The notes beneath the pieces are model-generated. The model ran no database searches and was not told where the DNA came from. It worked only from the letters and a program-made list of their open reading frames with translations. Of a stretch of DNA of 64,000 nt, positions 7,870 through 17,077 are shown one piece after another. This DNA comes from Chitinophaga skermanii (GTDB taxonomy: Bacteria > Bacteroidota > Bacteroidia > Chitinophagales > Chitinophagaceae), in contig NZ_QLLL01000003.1 of the NCBI RefSeq assembly GCF_003259335.1, positions 496,001-560,000 on the forward strand, read 5' to 3'. The position numbers were made by a program, and so were the translations under genes. The first letter of the stretch is position 1. Each line of letters begins with the position of its first letter.

Positions 7870-8796
7870 ATGGACAATGCAGGCAAGCACTGTATATTAG
7901 TTATTGCTCACGAGAATTTTTTACAGGTCTTGCCAATATTTAAATCTCCTCTTATGTCCTTGATAAAGTATGAGATTGGGTATAGTTTCTTACCCCATGC
8001 AACCGTGCCTAGAGGCTTCTGTTGTTTTAGCATGTTTACGCCCAGCTATAGCGGGCATTCTTTTTCATGTAAAATTTTAAACGCGCACAATGACATTATT
8101 ACAACGATCAAGTCGAGCCAAGGGCTGATCTTTAGTGAACCCATTTCTTTGGCTAAAATCACGCATCACTTAACCGTATTACTACAACACAGCGAGAATC
8201 CTGGTGAGGAGGTCGTTATCAGTTTCGATTTTACCCGGTTTGGGGGTGGTAGTGTACTAGACGGGCTGAATGTACAGTTCTGCTGGCTAGAGGCTCCCCA
8301 AAACAGCAAACCAGTGCCATCCCAAACTACCTACCAGGCTAGCTTCGATGAAACAGGGCCATATTACTTCCTGGCCTATGTGCCGTGGATTAAAAGGGCT
8401 TGTATTACGGCCCAACCCGTGCTGCATAATCACCACTTCACCCTGAAAAGCAAAGGTAGCTGTCAATTCAACGAAGGCGCATTGGCACAAAGTTGCTTGT
8501 CGAGCCACGAATTACCCATACCGGCCGGCAGTAAACAGTTAGAGGTAGCCTACGACACGTCGCTTTTGCCCGGGGTGTATGCGAAGAAGGACCCGGAATT
8601 GAAGCTTTCCGTGTATGAAAACGGGTTGTTACAGGGTACATATTTTGCCGCTGCGAGTAGTCATTGGCAGCATATTAGCTTCCAACATGCCGTGCATAGT
8701 ACGGCAGAGCGATTAAGTTTCGTGCTTAGCCTCCAGCAAAGCGGGGTAAAGGGAGGTGTGTTGGTTATCGACGATCTACAAGTTCGCTTTTCATAG
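7870..8796 (+). CDS. Hypothetical protein
   Basis: 308 residues if started at 7870; not recognised. The ATG at 7870 sits in a perfect 6-bp hairpin (CCTGCA / TGCAGG, 7865-7883), so the Met at residue 29 (7954) is a plausible alternative start. The sequence is rich in beta-forming residues and aromatic-flanked turns. The C-terminal third (PIPAGSKQLEVAYD, SVYENG, VLVIDDLQVRF) looks like a beta-sandwich of the carbohydrate-binding or galactose-binding kind, but that is only an impression. Its base composition is back to that of the chromosome, unlike the AT-rich cassette 35 bp upstream, so it probably does not belong to that cassette. A terminator follows. Confidence 0.55.
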   Translation: MDNAGKHCILVIAHENFLQVLPIFKSPLMSLIKYEIGYSFLPHATVPRGFCCFSMFTPSYSGHSFSCKILNAHNDIITTIKSSQGLIFSEPISLAKITHHLTVLLQHSENPGEEVVISFDFTRFGGGSVLDGLNVQFCWLEAPQNSKPVPSQTTYQASFDETGPYYFLAYVPWIKRACITAQPVLHNHHFTLKSKGSCQFNEGALAQSCLSSHELPIPAGSKQLEVAYDTSLLPGVYAKKDPELKLSVYENGLLQGTYFAAASSHWQHISFQHAVHSTAERLSFVLSLQQSGVKGGVLVIDDLQVRFS

Positions 8797-8822
8797 CACC
8801 CATGAATGGTACACGATGGGCC

Positions 8823-8853
8823 GGGGCAAGTATTGATTACTTGCCCCATTTTT
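8823..8853 (+). terminator. Rho-independent terminator
   Basis: Perfect 10-bp stem GGGGCAAGTA / TACTTGCCCC with a 5-nt loop, then ATTTTTG. Confidence 0.88.
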
Positions 8854-8918
8854 GTGCTATTTTTTGCCATAAAAGCGTTAAAAGTGCCTTTTCCATTCCT
8901 TTCGCTGAAAAAAATCAA

Positions 8919-8926
8919 TAAATTTG
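8919..8926 (+). promoter_or_regulatory. Bacteroidota -7 promoter element (TAAATTTG)
   Basis: Exact match to TAnnTTTG, 20 bp before the ATG of the small membrane protein and just downstream of a terminator, where a promoter is expected. The -33 element is not clear. Confidence 0.45.
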
Positions 8927-8946
8927 TGAATATTATATAAAATACG

Positions 8947-9135
8947 ATGAGCACACAGACGTTATACGGTATATTGTTCCTTTTGGCTGGACTTTTTCAA
9001 CTCTTTACGGCATTTTTGATTTTCCAAGGCAACTCGCACTACATGGTGCGCGTAGCCGGTAAAAAGGTAGGGATGCTCATTTATATCATCTTTGCAGTGA
9101 TTTTATTTTACCTAGGATATAGACACTTAAGATAA
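8947..9135 (+). CDS. Small two-helix membrane protein (Imm17-like)
   Basis: 62 residues with two hydrophobic segments (about 7-27 and 43-58) separated by a short basic loop containing VAGKKVG. The pattern YGILFLLAGLFQLFTAF, then GKKVG, then YIIFAVILFYLGY resembles the small Imm17 family seen in Bacteroidota, although nothing toxin-like is nearby. The frame is intact, has its own -7 element and ends 19 bp before the L,D-transpeptidase gene, so both are probably one transcript. An envelope role is likely; the Imm17 assignment is tentative. Confidence 0.65.
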   Translation: MSTQTLYGILFLLAGLFQLFTAFLIFQGNSHYMVRVAGKKVGMLIYIIFAVILFYLGYRHLR

Positions 9136-9154
9136 TTTAACCTGTACAACAAAC

Positions 9155-9910
9155 ATGAAGTATTTACTGATCGCCGCTTTACTATTGATGGGAGCTAGTG
9201 CAGCAATGGCACAACAATCATTTCTCGACAACCAGAAGCTATTTCCCCGCGTAGGAGAGGCTTACCGTGCAAAAGAGGAAATGATTAAGAAAGAATTTGA
9301 AAAGAAGGGTTTGACGTACCCGGCGAAATTCATCTACATCCGTTCGTTTAAGTTAGATAGCGAATTGGAGATTTGGGTGAAGAATAAAGTAACCGACTCA
9401 TTTAAACTATTCAAATCTTTCAAAGTGTGTACTTTGTCGGGCAGAATGGGGCCTAAGCGCAAGGAAGGCGACCGCCAAGTACCAGAAGGGTTTTATTATA
9501 TCAACGACTTCAACCCAAACAGCTCGTACCACCTATCACTCGGGATTAACTACCCGAACTATTCCGATAAAATTCTCGCAGCCGATCCTAAAAAGCCCGG
9601 CGGCGAAATCTATATCCACGGTACTTGCTTAACCATCGGTTGTATTCCATTAACAGATGAATTCATCGACGAGGTATATATCATGTGCGTGAACGCGAAA
9701 AACGCGGGCCAAGATTTTATCCCGGTGCATGTATTCCCTGTTAAGTTCAGTAATAGCAAGTCGGTAGACTATTTGAATAATAACCTACCACCCAACGATA
9801 CGGAATACCCGAAGTTTTGGGTAAACCTCCGGAATGCGTACGATTACTTCGAAAAAAACAAACAATTACCGGTCGTTATGGTGAACAGTTCCGGTAAATA
9901 CATCCTATAA
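9155..9910 (+). CDS. L,D-transpeptidase family protein (YkuD/YafK-like)
   Basis: 251 residues with a signal peptide (MKYLLIAALLLMGASAAMA). The catalytic signature is present as His155-Gly...Gly-Cys163 (HGTCLTIGC), with the preceding strand GGEIYIH. Such enzymes attack murein stem peptides through the Cys and form 3-3 cross-links, attach proteins or cleave such links in the periplasm. The proportions, with a long N-terminal part and a C-terminal extension after the catalytic domain, are those of the YafK subgroup. It follows the small membrane protein by 19 bp and ends at a strong terminator. Confidence 0.85.
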   Translation: MKYLLIAALLLMGASAAMAQQSFLDNQKLFPRVGEAYRAKEEMIKKEFEKKGLTYPAKFIYIRSFKLDSELEIWVKNKVTDSFKLFKSFKVCTLSGRMGPKRKEGDRQVPEGFYYINDFNPNSSYHLSLGINYPNYSDKILAADPKKPGGEIYIHGTCLTIGCIPLTDEFIDEVYIMCVNAKNAGQDFIPVHVFPVKFSNSKSVDYLNNNLPPNDTEYPKFWVNLRNAYDYFEKNKQLPVVMVNSSGKYIL

Positions 9911-9924
9911 ATTAGACGTTCATC

Positions 9925-9978
9925 AAAAAATCCTTTAGTTATGTGTAAAAAATACACACGACTAAAGGATTTTTTTTT
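9925..9978 (+). terminator. Rho-independent terminator after the L,D-transpeptidase gene
   Basis: Stem AAATCCTTTAGT / ACTAAAGGATTT with an inner GTGT / ACAC pairing, followed by nine T. Confidence 0.88.
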
Positions 9979-10211
9979 ACATTTAAGTCGAATAGTCAAT
10001 CTTTCCACCGTTATGAAAAAATTATTGTCTTACGCTGTAACGCTAAAGATGCGCCAGCAGCGAGTTTACAGTTTACATTTGCCGCTGTCGTAGAAAAATA
10101 ATACTCCACGTGTTACTACCATCAACAGCAGAGAAAAATAGTAAAACACTTATTACGTCTTAACATTATTTAACAGAACAGGTCAATTAGGTCAAATCAA
10201 TTATAACTATT

Positions 10212-10784
10212 ATGAACAGGAGAGACGCCCTTAAAAATGTGGCCATCCTAATGGGAACGGCCATATCAGCATCCACCTTGGCAGCGCTTACAGGCTGTAA
10301 TAGCGGTCCAAAGAACTACACCTTGCAAACGCCCGAAACGCGTTCATTGGTAGCTGAAATTTGCGAAACAATTATCCCGGAAACAAGTACGCCGGGTGCA
10401 AAAGCTGCTAAAGTCGATGACTTCATATTAGTTATGATGAATGATTGCTATGATGCCAAAGCACAAGGTATTTTTGTGGATGGCTTGAAAGCAATCGATA
10501 CTGCAGCCGACAAGAAGTATGGTAAAACATTCATCAACCTAACAGCAGACCAGAAAACGGAATTGTTGACAGAGATCGACAAAGAAAGAATTGCTTACAG
10601 GGATAATAAAGACAAGCCGAAAGATGCGGGTCCACATTACTTCCAAATCATGAAGGAATTAACCTTGTTGGGTTACTTCACGTCTGAACCAGGTGCTACC
10701 AAAGCATTGCGTTACGAAAAAGTACCAGGTAAATACGAAGGTTGTATCCCTTACAACAAAGGCGATAAAGCTTGGGCTTCCTAA
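10212..10784 (+). CDS. Gluconate 2-dehydrogenase subunit 3-like Tat lipoprotein
   Basis: 190 residues. The N-terminus MNRRDALKNVAI is a twin-arginine signal followed by a lipobox (AALTGC, Cys29), so the protein is likely exported folded and lipid-anchored. The body (AEICETIIPETSTPGA, VDDFILVMMNDCY, FTSEPGATKALRYE) matches the gluconate 2-dehydrogenase subunit 3 family, the small partner of membrane-linked GMC flavoprotein dehydrogenases. It precedes two such large subunits on the same strand (65-bp gap to the first). In related sets the small subunit carries the flavoprotein across the membrane, since the large subunit lacks its own signal; both GMC proteins here also lack one. Confidence 0.87.
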   Translation: MNRRDALKNVAILMGTAISASTLAALTGCNSGPKNYTLQTPETRSLVAEICETIIPETSTPGAKAAKVDDFILVMMNDCYDAKAQGIFVDGLKAIDTAADKKYGKTFINLTADQKTELLTEIDKERIAYRDNKDKPKDAGPHYFQIMKELTLLGYFTSEPGATKALRYEKVPGKYEGCIPYNKGDKAWAS

Positions 10785-10849
10785 GTGTAACGGAACATTG
10801 TTTCCGTGTATGTACAATTACTTTCTAGCTTCTTAAAAACTGATTACAA

Positions 10850-12550
10850 ATGAATTTGAATATAAAAGCGCAAGACCAAAATACTTACGATGCTATCGTA
10901 GTAGGTTCTGGTGTAAGTGGCGGCTGGGCTGCAAAAGAATTAACTGAAAAAGGTTTACGTGTATTGATGCTCGATCGTGGTAAACCACTTGAGCACGTTA
11001 CTGGTTATGAAACTGCTACGAAAGATCCATGGGAATTTGAACACCGTGGTCGTATCACGCAAGACCAACGTCAGTCGCACGAAAAATTACAAAGAGATTA
11101 TCCATATAGCGAGCACAACGAGAAATATTGGATCAACGATAGCAAATCGCCTTACCAAGAAGAAAAGCGTTTCGACTGGTATCGTCCAGATATCGTAGGT
11201 GGTAAATCTATTATGTGGGGCCGCCAAAGCTACCGTTGGAGCGACCTCGATTTCGAGGCAAATGCAAAAGATGGTATTGCTGTTGACTGGCCTATTCGTT
11301 ACAAGGATTTGAAACCTTGGTACGAGTATGTTGAAAGATTTGTAGGTATCAGTGGTCAAGCTGAAAACTTGCCACAATTACCAGATAGCATCTTCCAACC
11401 ACCGATGGAAATGAACTGTGTAGAGAAAGCATTAAAAGCAAAAGTAGAGTCGAACTTCGGCGGATCTCGTAGAATTACGATGGGTCGTGTGGCGAACTTA
11501 ACGGAAGCGAAAGATAACCGTGCTGCTTGCCAGTACCGTAACTTGTGCAGCCGTGGTTGTCCTTTCGGTGCTTACTTCAGTACACAATCATCTACTTTAC
11601 CGGCGGCTAATAAAACAGGCTTGTTGACATTACGCCCGAATTCTATCGTAAACTCGTTGATTTACGATGATAAAACGGGTAAAGCATCAGGTGTTCGCGT
11701 GATTGATAAAGATTCTAAAGAAATGACAGAATACTATGCTAAAATCGTTTTTGTAAACGGTTCTACATTGGGTTCTACATTCGTATTATTGAACAGTACA
11801 TCTACCCGTTTCCCGAATGGTTTCGGTAACGATAGTGGTGTATTGGGTAAATACTTGATGGATCACCACTTCCGTACAGGTGCTTCTGGTACGATGGAAG
11901 GTTTTGAAGATAAATACTACTTCGGTCGCCGTGCAAACGGTATCTATGTACCTCGTTACCGTAACATTGGTGCTGATAAACGTGATTACTTACGTGGATT
12001 CGGTTACCAAGGTGGTGGTTCTCGCGGTGGCTGGAACAGGGGTGTAGCTGAATTGGGTGTTGGTAAAGACTTCAAAGAAGCATTAACAGAACCTGGTCAA
12101 TGGAGCATGGGTCTTGGTGGTTTCGGTGAATGTTTACCATATGAAGACAACCAAGTTACGCTTGATACTTCGGTGAAAGATGCATGGGGTCAACCAACGT
12201 TGAAATTCAATGCAGAATTCAAAGAAAACGAAATGAAAATGCGTAAGGATATGATGAACGATGCGGCTGAAATGTTGGAAGCAGCAGGCGTTAAGAACAT
12301 CAAAACTTACGACAATGGCTCTTATCCTGGTATGGCTATCCACGAAATGGGTACTGCACGTATGGGTAGAGATCCGAAAACGTCGATCTTGAATGAATTC
12401 AACCAAGTACACGCAGCGAAAAACGTATTTGTTACCGATGGTGCTTGTATGACAAGTGCTTCTTGCGTGAACCCATCTCTCACTTACATGGCATTAACAG
12501 CCCGCGCTGTAGACCACGCAGTGAAAGAATTGAAGAAAGGCAATCTTTAA
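10850..12550 (+). CDS. GMC family FAD-dependent oxidoreductase, copy 1
   Basis: 566 residues. The N-terminal FAD-binding motif is GSGVSGG (19-25) with Asp42 at the end of the second strand. The C-terminal GMC catalytic pair is His498 (IHEMGTARMG) and Asn541 (CVNPSLTYMAL). A cysteine cluster Cys227-x5-Cys233-x3-Cys237 (CQYRNLCSRGCP) resembles the iron-sulfur binding stretch described in FAD-glucose dehydrogenases. Such enzymes oxidise a sugar or polyol hydroxyl, for example glucoside 3-dehydrogenases. There is no signal peptide; export with the Tat subunit upstream is likely. Codons are of the highly biased type (GGT, CGT, TTG), which suggests high expression. A terminator separates it from copy 2. 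Confidence 0.9.
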   Translation: MNLNIKAQDQNTYDAIVVGSGVSGGWAAKELTEKGLRVLMLDRGKPLEHVTGYETATKDPWEFEHRGRITQDQRQSHEKLQRDYPYSEHNEKYWINDSKSPYQEEKRFDWYRPDIVGGKSIMWGRQSYRWSDLDFEANAKDGIAVDWPIRYKDLKPWYEYVERFVGISGQAENLPQLPDSIFQPPMEMNCVEKALKAKVESNFGGSRRITMGRVANLTEAKDNRAACQYRNLCSRGCPFGAYFSTQSSTLPAANKTGLLTLRPNSIVNSLIYDDKTGKASGVRVIDKDSKEMTEYYAKIVFVNGSTLGSTFVLLNSTSTRFPNGFGNDSGVLGKYLMDHHFRTGASGTMEGFEDKYYFGRRANGIYVPRYRNIGADKRDYLRGFGYQGGGSRGGWNRGVAELGVGKDFKEALTEPGQWSMGLGGFGECLPYEDNQVTLDTSVKDAWGQPTLKFNAEFKENEMKMRKDMMNDAAEMLEAAGVKNIKTYDNGSYPGMAIHEMGTARMGRDPKTSILNEFNQVHAAKNVFVTDGACMTSASCVNPSLTYMALTARAVDHAVKELKKGNL

Positions 12551-12572
12551 TATTTATAAAGAAAGAAAATTG

Positions 12573-12602
12573 ATCCCCGTTCGTAACTAACGGGGATTTT
12601 TC
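12573..12602 (+). terminator. Rho-independent terminator between the two GMC genes
   Basis: Perfect 9-bp stem ATCCCCGTT / AACGGGGAT with a 7-nt loop, then TTTTTC. It may attenuate rather than block reading into copy 2, which begins 20 bp later. Confidence 0.85.
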
Positions 12603-12622
12603 TTGCAAAAAACTAACCACCC

Positions 12623-14317
12623 ATGAATCTAAATATCAAAGCTGAAAAGGAAAATACCTACGACGCCATTGTTGTAGGATCGGGTATCAGCGGGGGATGG
12701 GCAGCGAAAGAACTGAGTGAAAAAGGTCTGAAAACGCTCGTGTTGGAAAGAGGTCGTAACATTGTACATGGTGAAGGCTATACAACGGCCATGAAAGACC
12801 CTTGGGAGTTTGAACATCACCTTCGTATTACAAACGAGATGAAAGCTAAGCATCCCATTCAAAGCCAGTGTTATGCATTCGACGAGTCGACCGTGCAACA
12901 TTGGGTGAACGATTTGGAGAACCCGTACAACCAGGTGAAGCCTTTTAACTGGTTGCGCGGCTACCATGTTGGGGGGCGTTCTTTGATGTGGGGTAGGCAA
13001 GTGTACCGTTGGAGTGATTTGGATTTTGAAGCGAATGCGAAAGATGGGCATGGTGTAGATTGGCCCATTCGATATAAGGATTTGGAACCTTGGTATACCT
13101 ATGTAGAGAAATTTGCCGGTGTTAGCGGTCAAGCCGAAGGCTTACCACAATTGCCCGACGGGGTGTTTTTGCCGCCGATGGATATGAACTGTTTAGAGAA
13201 GCACGTGGCGAAGCGTTTTAAAGACTTGTATAACGACCGGATTATGACGATTGGTAGGGTAGCGCATGCTACGAAAGCGATCGATCACCGGAAGTGCCAG
13301 TTTAGGAACTTGTGTGCCCGTGGTTGTCCTTTTACGGGCTATTTCAGCAGTAACGGGGTTACGTTACCTGCAGCCGCGAAAACGGGGAATATGACCTTAC
13401 GGCCGCATTCTATTGTGTTAGAAGTGCTGTATGATGATCAAACGCAGAAGGCGAAGGGTGTTCGCATTATGGATTCGGAAACGAAGGAAGTAATAGAATA
13501 CTATGCGAAGATTGTGTTTTTGAATGCCTCTACATTGGGCTCGACGTGGATTTTGTTGAATTCGAAATCGGACCGGTTCCCGGAAGGATTTGGTAATGAT
13601 AGCGGTCAAGTGGGTCATAACCTAATGGATCACCACTATGGTGTATGGGCATGGGGTAATTATGAAGGATTTGAAGACCAGTATTACGATGCCGGTCGTC
13701 GCCCGAATGGTATTTACATCCCACGCTTCAGAAATACCAACGAAAAAACCAAGCGCAACGACTACGTTCGTGGCTTCGGTTACCAAGGTGGCGCCGCCCG
13801 TGGCCGCGTTAACATATTTGATGGTATTGGTGCCGATTTCAAAGACGCCCAAACTGTACCAGGTGGCTGGGGTATGAGTATTGGAGCATGGGGTGAGCAT
13901 CTTCCATACTATGATAACAAAGTAAGCCTCAACCACGAGAAAAAAGACGTTCACGGTCTTCCTACCCTTGATATCGACTGCGAATTCAAAGAAAACGAAA
14001 TCGCCATGCGAAAAGACATGTTAGACAGTGCCAAGGAAATGCTTGAAAAAGCCGGCCTTAAAAACGTTGGCGGCAACGATGATATGCCACCTCCGGGCCA
14101 CTGTATCCACGAAATGGGTACTGCCCGCATGGGTCGCGACCCGAAAACGTCAGTCCTCAACGCTTATAACCAAGTTCACGCTGCGAAAAATGTATTTATT
14201 ACAGATGGTGCCTGCATGCCTTCATCCGCTTGCCAGAACCCATCGATTACTTACATGGCTCTAACCGCCCGCGCCGCCGACCATGCTGTAAGCGAGTTAA
14301 AGAAGAATAACTTGTAA
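12623..14317 (+). CDS. GMC family FAD-dependent oxidoreductase, copy 2
   Basis: 564 residues, clearly paralogous to copy 1 along its whole length: the same MNLNIKA start, GSGISGGWAAKEL FAD motif, Cys225/Cys231/Cys235 cluster, His496 in HEMGTARMG and the NPSITYMAL end. It is probably a second sugar dehydrogenase sharing the upstream Tat subunit, with a different substrate range. Codon use changes inside the gene: up to about 13690 leucine is mainly TTG/TTA and GCG/GGG are frequent, whereas beyond it CTT/CTC, GCC and GGC dominate. That may indicate a mosaic gene. Strong terminator after the stop. Confidence 0.9.
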   Translation: MNLNIKAEKENTYDAIVVGSGISGGWAAKELSEKGLKTLVLERGRNIVHGEGYTTAMKDPWEFEHHLRITNEMKAKHPIQSQCYAFDESTVQHWVNDLENPYNQVKPFNWLRGYHVGGRSLMWGRQVYRWSDLDFEANAKDGHGVDWPIRYKDLEPWYTYVEKFAGVSGQAEGLPQLPDGVFLPPMDMNCLEKHVAKRFKDLYNDRIMTIGRVAHATKAIDHRKCQFRNLCARGCPFTGYFSSNGVTLPAAAKTGNMTLRPHSIVLEVLYDDQTQKAKGVRIMDSETKEVIEYYAKIVFLNASTLGSTWILLNSKSDRFPEGFGNDSGQVGHNLMDHHYGVWAWGNYEGFEDQYYDAGRRPNGIYIPRFRNTNEKTKRNDYVRGFGYQGGAARGRVNIFDGIGADFKDAQTVPGGWGMSIGAWGEHLPYYDNKVSLNHEKKDVHGLPTLDIDCEFKENEIAMRKDMLDSAKEMLEKAGLKNVGGNDDMPPPGHCIHEMGTARMGRDPKTSVLNAYNQVHAAKNVFITDGACMPSSACQNPSITYMALTARAADHAVSELKKNNL

Positions 14318-14336
14318 TCGTGCAAACGAATAATAG

Positions 14337-14368
14337 AAAACGCCTCCGAACAGGAGGCGTTTTTATTT
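14337..14368 (+). terminator. Rho-independent terminator after the GMC pair
   Basis: Perfect 11-bp stem AAAACGCCTCC / GGAGGCGTTTT with a 5-nt loop and T-rich tail. Confidence 0.9.
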
Positions 14369-15231
14369 TAAACATTCAAGCTTCATTTGCCACAACACTA
14401 TAATTTATTGGTTTACAATCCATCACCTGCCAATCGCAAAATACTATCAGCATTATCTCAAATCAACCACTCATTTACCTTCTTTCACCCTCCCATATCA
14501 CAATAAGCATCATATCGAATACAACCACGCAATATCCTACCAAGTAAACATCAACCTACGCTCGGTTAATCATCGACATAAAGTAAAGTGAAAGCCAAGT
14601 GAACATCGAGTAAAATACGACTACACCACATGGATTTACATGGAACTTACATGGATTTTACATGAAAACTACCTAGAAAGTACATGGAAACAACTTGAAA
14701 GTCACTTTGAAGTTACTTAGTGTCATTGGGTAAAAGCGTTGTTATATATGAGATCATAGGTGAGGGTTAGCATTTACAAAAGGAATGAAGTATGCAATAA
14801 ATGAACAAAACCTTAGACTTACGAAGGCGGTCGTTTATTTAACAATACCAAACATGATATAACTCAAATATCAATCCAAACAGCTGTCATCTCCACACCA
14901 ACGTAGCCTCCAACTGCTACCCGGAACATCTAATTAAGGAACCAATAAAACCAGGCTGCTGTTCATGACCTGTTTTTCGGCTTGCATTGGCGAGCAAAGA
15001 ATGTAACAACATCGGCATGAAATTGAAAATAGTGTGGCCACTGGCAAGCAAAAAGTCTAAAAAACATGTATTACAATAGTACAAGTGTACAAACAACACG
15101 ACTATAATACCACCACGCAACGCCAACATTAGAAATGTGAAGTTTACACCTTACATTATTAATATACTATTAGTGCTGCGTTCATTCTTTAACTATGTTT
15201 ACAACTTATAGCATACTAACACAAGGACGAA
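14369..15231. other. Long intergenic region with degenerate short-period repeats
   Basis: 863 bp with no credible gene. Positions 14578-14720 hold a quasi-periodic series of short units, best seen as TTTACATGGAAC, TTACATGGAT, TTTACATGAAAAC and TACATGGAAAC, about 10-13 nt each and degenerate. The part before it is C-rich and A-rich single-copy sequence; the part after it (about 14880-15180) has no recognisable motif. The promoter of the GH35 gene must lie in the last part, but no clear -33/-7 pair was found. Confidence 0.5.
14578..14720. repeat. Degenerate tandem repeats, ~12-nt units (TTTACATGGAa-like)
   Basis: Four to eight imperfect units with a TTAC(A)TGGA core, irregular spacing of 10-14 nt. 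The reverse complement of the left part (TTTTACTCGATGTTCACTTG) has the same style as the repeats at 60821-60920. Confidence 0.5.
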
Positions 15232-17064
15232 ATGAAAAAAGTATTATTCAGTAGTTGTATGGCTCTTGCCCTGTGGATGGGCCCGGCGGCATATGCGCAG
15301 AAAAAACAAGCGCCTGCAAAGCAACATACGTTTGCATTGAGTGGGCAAGATTTTTTACTTGACGGGCAGCCGACCCAAGTGATCTCTGGCGAAATGCACC
15401 CAGCACGTATTCCTCATGAATATTGGCGTCATCGTATACAAATGGCGAAGGCGATGGGGTGTAATACCATAGCGGCTTATGTATTTTGGAATTACCACGA
15501 GAGCACGGAAGGCGTATTTGATTTCAAAACAGGCAACCACAATATTGCCGAGTTTGTGAAGATTTGCCAGGAAGAAGGCATGTGGGTGATGCTACGCCCC
15601 GGACCATATGTATGTGCGGAATGGGAATTTGGTGGCTTGCCGCCTTATTTACTCCGTATTAACGATATCAAAGTTCGTTGTATGGACCCGCGTTATATGG
15701 CGGCGGTTTCACGCTATATTAAGGCCTTGGCAGCAGAAGTAAAAGATTTACAAATTACCCATGGCGGTCCTATCGTAATGGTGCAAATCGAGAACGAGTA
15801 TGGAAGCTATGGTAACGATAAAAACTACCTCTACGCGGTAAAGAAGCTGTGGGATGATAATGGCATCAACGTACCTTATTATACAGCCGATGGTCCAACC
15901 GATTACATGTTGGAGGCAGGAACGGTAGATGGCGCGGCAATAGGTTTAGATTCGGGAAGCTCGGATGCTGATTTCGCGACTGCAAAGCGCAAGAACCCGA
16001 ATGTGCCGGCATTCAGTGCGGAAACATACCCGGGCTGGTTAACACACTGGGGCGAAAAATATGCCCGTACAGGCAATGAGGGCATTGTAAAGGAAGTGAA
16101 GTACTTGATGGACAATAAACGTTCCTTCAACTTGTACGTGATTCATGGCGGTACCAACTTTGGTTACATGGCTGGCGCTAACTCGGGCGGTAAAGGATAT
16201 GAGCCAGATATTACGAGTTATGACTACGATGCCCCGATTAATGAGCAAGGTAGCGTAACAACGAAGTACACGGCGCTTAGGGATTTGATGGGTTCGTATT
16301 TGCCGAAGGGCAAGAAATTGCCACCGGTACCAAAGGCGATTCCTGTTGTGGGATTCGATTCTGTTCAACTGAAACCATTTACAAGCATTTGGGAACACAT
16401 GCCAAAGGCGGTAGCTTCCGTACAACCTAAAACCTTCGAAGCGTACAACCAAGATCATGGCTTCATGTTGTATAAAACAACTTTAATTGGCCATCATAGC
16501 GGTAAGTTGAAGATTACCCAGCTGCATGATTATGCCACGGTGTTTTTGAACGGCAAATACGTAGGTAAAATCGACCGCCGTTTAGGGGAAAGCACCATTG
16601 ATTTACCGAAATCGGATGTTAAAAACCCGGTACTCGAGATCTTCGTGGAAGGTATGGGTAGAATTAACTTCGCCGAGCATTTGATCGACCGTAAAGGGAT
16701 TACTGAGCGTGTTACGTTGAATGGCATGACATTGATGAACTGGGAGGTATTTGGGTTCCCGATGACGGAGCAAGAGATGCCCGGTTTGCAAGCTTCCACC
16801 GTAGAGCCAACTAAACCTGGCCAATTCTTCAAAGGCACCTTTAAGCTTGAGAAAGCGGCGGATACTTATATTGATATGTCGAAGTATACGAAAGGCATTG
16901 TATGGGTGAATGGGCATAACCTGGGTAGGTATTGGGAAATTGGTCCTCAAAAAAGACTGTATTGCCCAGCGCCCTGGTTAAAAGCAGGGGAGAACGAGAT
17001 TGTTGTATTCGATTTACATCAAACCCAAGCTGCGAGCGTTTCTGGCGCAACAACTTTAGAATAA
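15232..17064 (+). CDS. GH35 beta-galactosidase
   Basis: 610 residues with a signal peptide ending near AYAQ (residue 23), so exported to the periplasm or surface. The GH35 domain fills about 32-350. The acid/base Glu189 lies in QIENEYGSYG and the nucleophile Glu264 in FSAETYPGW. Family hallmarks HPARIPHEYWRHRI, GPYVCAEWEFGGLP and the C-terminal WVNGHNLGRYW of the jelly-roll galactose-binding domains are all present. The enzyme removes terminal beta-galactose from plant or host glycans. It stands alone, with long non-coding DNA upstream and a terminator downstream, not in a recognisable polysaccharide locus. Confidence 0.93.
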   Translation: MKKVLFSSCMALALWMGPAAYAQKKQAPAKQHTFALSGQDFLLDGQPTQVISGEMHPARIPHEYWRHRIQMAKAMGCNTIAAYVFWNYHESTEGVFDFKTGNHNIAEFVKICQEEGMWVMLRPGPYVCAEWEFGGLPPYLLRINDIKVRCMDPRYMAAVSRYIKALAAEVKDLQITHGGPIVMVQIENEYGSYGNDKNYLYAVKKLWDDNGINVPYYTADGPTDYMLEAGTVDGAAIGLDSGSSDADFATAKRKNPNVPAFSAETYPGWLTHWGEKYARTGNEGIVKEVKYLMDNKRSFNLYVIHGGTNFGYMAGANSGGKGYEPDITSYDYDAPINEQGSVTTKYTALRDLMGSYLPKGKKLPPVPKAIPVVGFDSVQLKPFTSIWEHMPKAVASVQPKTFEAYNQDHGFMLYKTTLIGHHSGKLKITQLHDYATVFLNGKYVGKIDRRLGESTIDLPKSDVKNPVLEIFVEGMGRINFAEHLIDRKGITERVTLNGMTLMNWEVFGFPMTEQEMPGLQASTVEPTKPGQFFKGTFKLEKAADTYIDMSKYTKGIVWVNGHNLGRYWEIGPQKRLYCPAPWLKAGENEIVVFDLHQTQAASVSGATTLE

Positions 17065-17077
17065 TAGCAAAAAATCA

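Noticed and set aside
8947..9910. Toxin-immunity pair (Imm17-like plus neighbour)
   Set aside because: The neighbour is a murein L,D-transpeptidase with a signal peptide, not a polymorphic toxin.
14578..14720. Possible CRISPR array
   Set aside because: Units are about 12 nt and imperfect, with no constant repeat, no unique spacers and no cas genes nearby.
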